Below, piece by piece: positions 7,233-11,205 of a stretch of DNA of 11,205 bases. The stretch spans positions 1 through 11,205 of the forward strand of contig DATMLF010000237.1 in NCBI GenBank assembly GCA_035570595.1, read 5' to 3'. The stretch's first letter is position 1; the number at the start of each line of letters is the position of its first letter. Source of the stretch: AP-15 sp035570595. GTDB lineage: Bacteria; Pseudomonadota; Alphaproteobacteria; ATCC43930; CGMCC-115725. The translations under genes were made by a program, and so were the position numbers. A model generated the notes under the pieces. It saw only the letters and a list, made by a program, of their open reading frames with translations. It was not told the origin of the DNA and searched no databases.

Positions 7233-7502
7233 ATGTCGATTACGGCCGAGCGCAAACAGGCGCTGATTTCCGAATATGCATTGAAGCCTGTCGACACCGG
7301 TTCGCCCGAGGTGCAGGTGGCGATCCTGAGCGAGCGCATCCGCAACCTGACGGATCACCTGGGAAGCCACAAAAAGGACTTCCACTCGCGGCGCGGGTTG
7401 CTCGTCATGGTCGGCCAGCGGCGCCGGCTGCTCGACTATCTCAAACGCTCCGATCAGAGCCGCTACGAGACGCTGATCGGGCGTCTTGGGCTGCGCCGTT
7501 GA
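7233..7502 (+). CDS. rpsO: 30S ribosomal protein S15
   Basis: S15 binds the central domain of 16S rRNA as a primary assembly protein and contacts 23S rRNA in an intersubunit bridge. The product is 89 residues, exactly the family norm. Conserved blocks are present: DTGSPEVQVAILSERI (21-36), the DHL...HKKDFHSRRGL region (41-56), GQRRRLLDYL (61-70) and the terminal LGLRR. The ATG has a good ribosome site, GAGAGG at 7219-7224. It lies 12 bases after truB and upstream of pnp, the order shared with E. coli. Its translation may be autoregulated through the preceding structures. Confidence 0.98.
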   Translation: MSITAERKQALISEYALKPVDTGSPEVQVAILSERIRNLTDHLGSHKKDFHSRRGLLVMVGQRRRLLDYLKRSDQSRYETLIGRLGLRR

Positions 7503-7681
7503 CATTCGGCGCCCGCCGCACGCGCAAGCTGCGCTTGTTGTGGCCCCAGGGACGGGGCGGGGCCGGGCCGCCGGCCGGTGCCGCGCGACCGCTGACGCGG
7601 TTGCGGCGGGGCACGGCGCCGGCGGCGCCGCTCGCGGCGGGACGGCTCGCCGCGCGGCATTTCTTCGAAGAGGATGATTAA
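7499..7681 (+). CDS. Tentative 60-residue ORF bridging rpsO and pnp
   Basis: A frame opening with TTG at 7499 overlaps the rpsO stop as TTGA. It ends with TAA at 7679-7681, two bases before the pnp ATG, so it fills the spacer exactly. About 85% of its third codon positions are G or C, as in the neighbouring genes. The peptide starts MTFGARRTRKLRLLW, continues Arg/Ala/Pro/Gly-rich and ends in the acidic HFFEEDD. I recognise no family. No good ribosome site of its own is seen, so it would depend on coupling to rpsO. High GC makes chance open frames common, and the other frames here are also open, so this may be non-coding. Confidence 0.2.
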   Translation: MTFGARRTRKLRLLWPQGRGGAGPPAGAARPLTRLRRGTAPAAPLAAGRLAARHFFEEDD

Positions 7682-7683
7682 GG
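7503..7683 (+). other. GC-rich rpsO-pnp spacer with hairpins
   Basis: This is the longest gap inside the operon. It holds GCGCA/TGCGC (7522-7526 with 7530-7534), GCCCC/GGGGC (7543-7547 with 7554-7558) and a perfect 7-bp stem, CGGCGCC (7614-7620) with GGCGCCG (7624-7630). None has a T-run, so I see no intrinsic terminator. In E. coli the same spacer holds a terminator, a promoter and an RNase III-cut hairpin through which PNPase represses its own gene. A similar processing role here is inference. The pnp ribosome site GAAGAGG (7667-7673) is at its end. Confidence 0.4.
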
Positions 7684-9834
<2,151 letters not shown>

Positions 9835-9909
9835 CATCGCTGCCGGGCATCGCCGCCGGCGGGCGCGGCACGGTTTGAAGTCGGCGCGTGTCGGCGCGGC
9901 GAAGCTGCG

Positions 9910-10749
9910 ATGGGCGCGTCGCGCATAACCGCCCCCGCCCCGGGGCAGCTGGCGTTCCCGCCGGTCATCGGCCATCGCGGGGCGGGCGGCTGCGCGCCCG
10001 AGAACACGCTCGCCGGCCTGCGCCGCGCGGCGGCGCTCGGCTGCCGCTGGGTCGAGTTCGACGTGCGGCTGACCGCCGACGGGGAATTGGTGCTGTTGCA
10101 CGATGAGCGGCTGGAGCGAACCACCGACGGCCGCGGCAAGGTGCACGCCCTGCCGCTTTCGGCGATTCGCCGGCATGACGCCGGCGCCTGGTTCGACGCG
10201 CGTTTTGCCGGAGAGCCGGTGCCGACATTGGCGGAGGCGATGGCACTTCTCGGCGAGCTCGGCCTTGGCGCCAACATCGAGCTGAAGGCCGAACGGCGCC
10301 ATGCGGTCGGGACGGGCGCCGCCGCCGCCGACTTGCTGAGCGGGCTGTGGCCTGCGCAGCTGCCGCCGCCCTTGGTTTCGAGCTTTGTCGCGCCGGCCTT
10401 GGCGGCGGCGCGCGACCGGGCTCCGCAAATCGCGCGCGGCCTGCTGGTCCGCGGCGTCCCCGGCAGTTGGCGGCGCCGTGCCGAGACCCTCGGCTGCTCG
10501 ACCATCAACGCCGATCATCGGCTGCTGCGGCCGGCGGTCGTGGCCGAAATCCGCCGCGCGGAATATCCTGTCCTGGCCTACACGGTCAACGACGCCCCGC
10601 GGGCATGTGAATTGTTCAGCTGGGGCGTCAGCGCGGTTTTTTCGGATGTCCCACATATGATACTGGCCGCAATCGCGGAGGGTCCGGTGCCGCCCGAGGC
10701 CCCCGCGGCGCCGCTGTTGTCAACAGCTCGACGGGAAGCCCGGTTGTGA
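9910..10749 (+). CDS. ugpQ: Glycerophosphodiester phosphodiesterase (GDPD family)
   Basis: This family hydrolyses glycerophosphodiesters to glycerol-3-phosphate and an alcohol in a metal-dependent TIM barrel. The 279-residue product has the GDPD hallmarks: GHRGAGGCAPENT (21-33) with H22 and R23, the metal ligands E49 and D51 in VEFDVRLT, H64 in LLHDE, E124 and K126 in NIELKAE, AYTVND (223-228) and a closing FSDVPHMIL (244-252). I see no signal peptide, so it is probably cytoplasmic like UgpQ. The ATG at 9910 has only a weak upstream site (GAAG). It follows pnp by 75 bases, and its stop overlaps the next start as GTGA. Residues after about 257 form an unconserved Pro/Ala-rich tail. The family is clear; the exact substrate and the ugpQ symbol are less certain. 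Confidence 0.9.
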   Translation: MGASRITAPAPGQLAFPPVIGHRGAGGCAPENTLAGLRRAAALGCRWVEFDVRLTADGELVLLHDERLERTTDGRGKVHALPLSAIRRHDAGAWFDARFAGEPVPTLAEAMALLGELGLGANIELKAERRHAVGTGAAAADLLSGLWPAQLPPPLVSSFVAPALAAARDRAPQIARGLLVRGVPGSWRRRAETLGCSTINADHRLLRPAVVAEIRRAEYPVLAYTVNDAPRACELFSWGVSAVFSDVPHMILAAIAEGPVPPEAPAAPLLSTARREARL

Positions 10750-11205
10750 AGCCCTTGAACCCGCTGGTGATCTCGGGGCGAGAGGTGCTGCCGCTGGTCG
10801 AAGGCGGCAAAGGCATCTCGGTGTCGAACGGCGAAAGCTCGGGCGCCTGGGCGGCGACCGGGGGGGTCGGCACGTTTTCCGGGGTCAATGCCGACAGCTA
10901 CGGCGAAAGTGGCGAGCTGGTCCCGCAGGTCTATCGCGGGCGCACCCGGCGCGAGCGCCACGAGGAGCTCGTCGCCTACGCGATCGCCGGCGGTATCGAG
11001 CAGGCGCGCGTCGCCCACGAGCGCGGCGGCGGTGAAGGCCGCATCCACATGAACGTGCTGTGGGAGATGGCGGCGGCCGAGCGGGTGCTGCACGGCGTCC
11101 TCGAAGGCGCCAAAGGGCTGATCCACGGCGTCACCTGCGGCGCCGGCATGCCGTACAAGATCGCCGAGATCTGCGCCCGGTACGGGGTCTACTACTACCC
11201 GATCG
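10746..11205 (+). CDS. Nitronate monooxygenase-like flavin protein (5' part, truncated by window)
   Basis: A GTG at 10746 overlaps the GDPD stop (GTGA) and opens a frame with no stop to the window edge, giving 153 complete codons. The protein begins MKPLNPLVISGREVLPLVEG. It contains GGKGIS (20-25), a GGVGTFSGVNADSYGE stretch, RIHMNVLWEM and HGVTCGAGMPYK, ending YGVYYYPI. These segments resemble a proteobacterial group annotated as 2-nitropropane dioxygenase/nitronate monooxygenase, FMN-dependent TIM-barrel oxidases of alkyl nitronates. I assign this from remembered similarity; the C-terminal part is outside the window. The coupled start suggests co-expression with the GDPD gene. Other NPD-fold enzymes, such as enoyl reductase-like flavoproteins, remain possible. 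Confidence 0.75.
   Translation, partial: MKPLNPLVISGREVLPLVEGGKGISVSNGESSGAWAATGGVGTFSGVNADSYGESGELVPQVYRGRTRRERHEELVAYAIAGGIEQARVAHERGGGEGRIHMNVLWEMAAAERVLHGVLEGAKGLIHGVTCGAGMPYKIAEICARYGVYYYPI

Noticed and set aside
9840..9862. Inverted repeat after pnp as a transcription terminator
   Set aside because: The stem is short, contains a G-T pair and has no T-run after it, so it does not support an intrinsic terminator.
10860..10866. Run of seven G residues near the start of the NMO-like gene, a possible phase-variable tract
   Set aside because: It encodes the conserved Gly-Gly-Val segment in the intact frame and is short for a slippage tract in such GC-rich DNA.

Overview
The window is a high-GC bacterial segment with strong G/C preference at third codon positions. 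Every confident gene reads on the plus strand. Gene order and protein style point to an alphaproteobacterium, probably Rhodospirillales-like: a YlxR protein with an L7Ae-like extension, an 874-residue IF2 with a long charged N-terminal region, and a GDPD gene plus a nitronate monooxygenase-like gene after pnp. This placement comes from recognising families by eye, not from a database search.

Layout. Positions 1-250 hold no gene I can support. A sigma70-like promoter (252-279) is followed by a leader RNA with nested hairpins and an intrinsic terminator (299-346), resembling the known rimP leader/attenuator. Next comes the classic nusA-infB operon: rimP (TTG start, 389), nusA, ylxR, infB, rbfA, truB, rpsO and pnp. 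A glycerophosphodiester phosphodiesterase gene follows, and then a nitronate monooxygenase-like gene that runs off the right edge. Most junctions are tight: ylxR/infB overlap as ATGA, rbfA/truB overlap by 11 bases, truB/rpsO are 12 bases apart, and GDPD/NMO overlap as GTGA. The rpsO-pnp gap (181 bases) is the largest spacer inside the operon.

Function. The core genes join transcription to ribosome production and RNA turnover. RimP and RbfA mature the 30S subunit, and S15 is an early 30S assembly protein. NusA controls pausing and termination. IF2 brings initiator tRNA. TruB makes pseudouridine 55 in tRNA. PNPase degrades RNA. The last two genes look metabolic (phosphodiester hydrolysis and flavin-dependent oxidation) and appear to ride on the same transcript.

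This is mostly a well-known conserved locus, and I see no clear undescribed multi-gene system. The points most worth a second look are: ylxR has no canonical start codon upstream of its conserved N-terminal motif; a 60-codon frame exactly bridges rpsO and pnp; the rimP leader has two mutually exclusive hairpins ahead of its terminator; and a possible S15 operator lies at the truB/rpsO junction.
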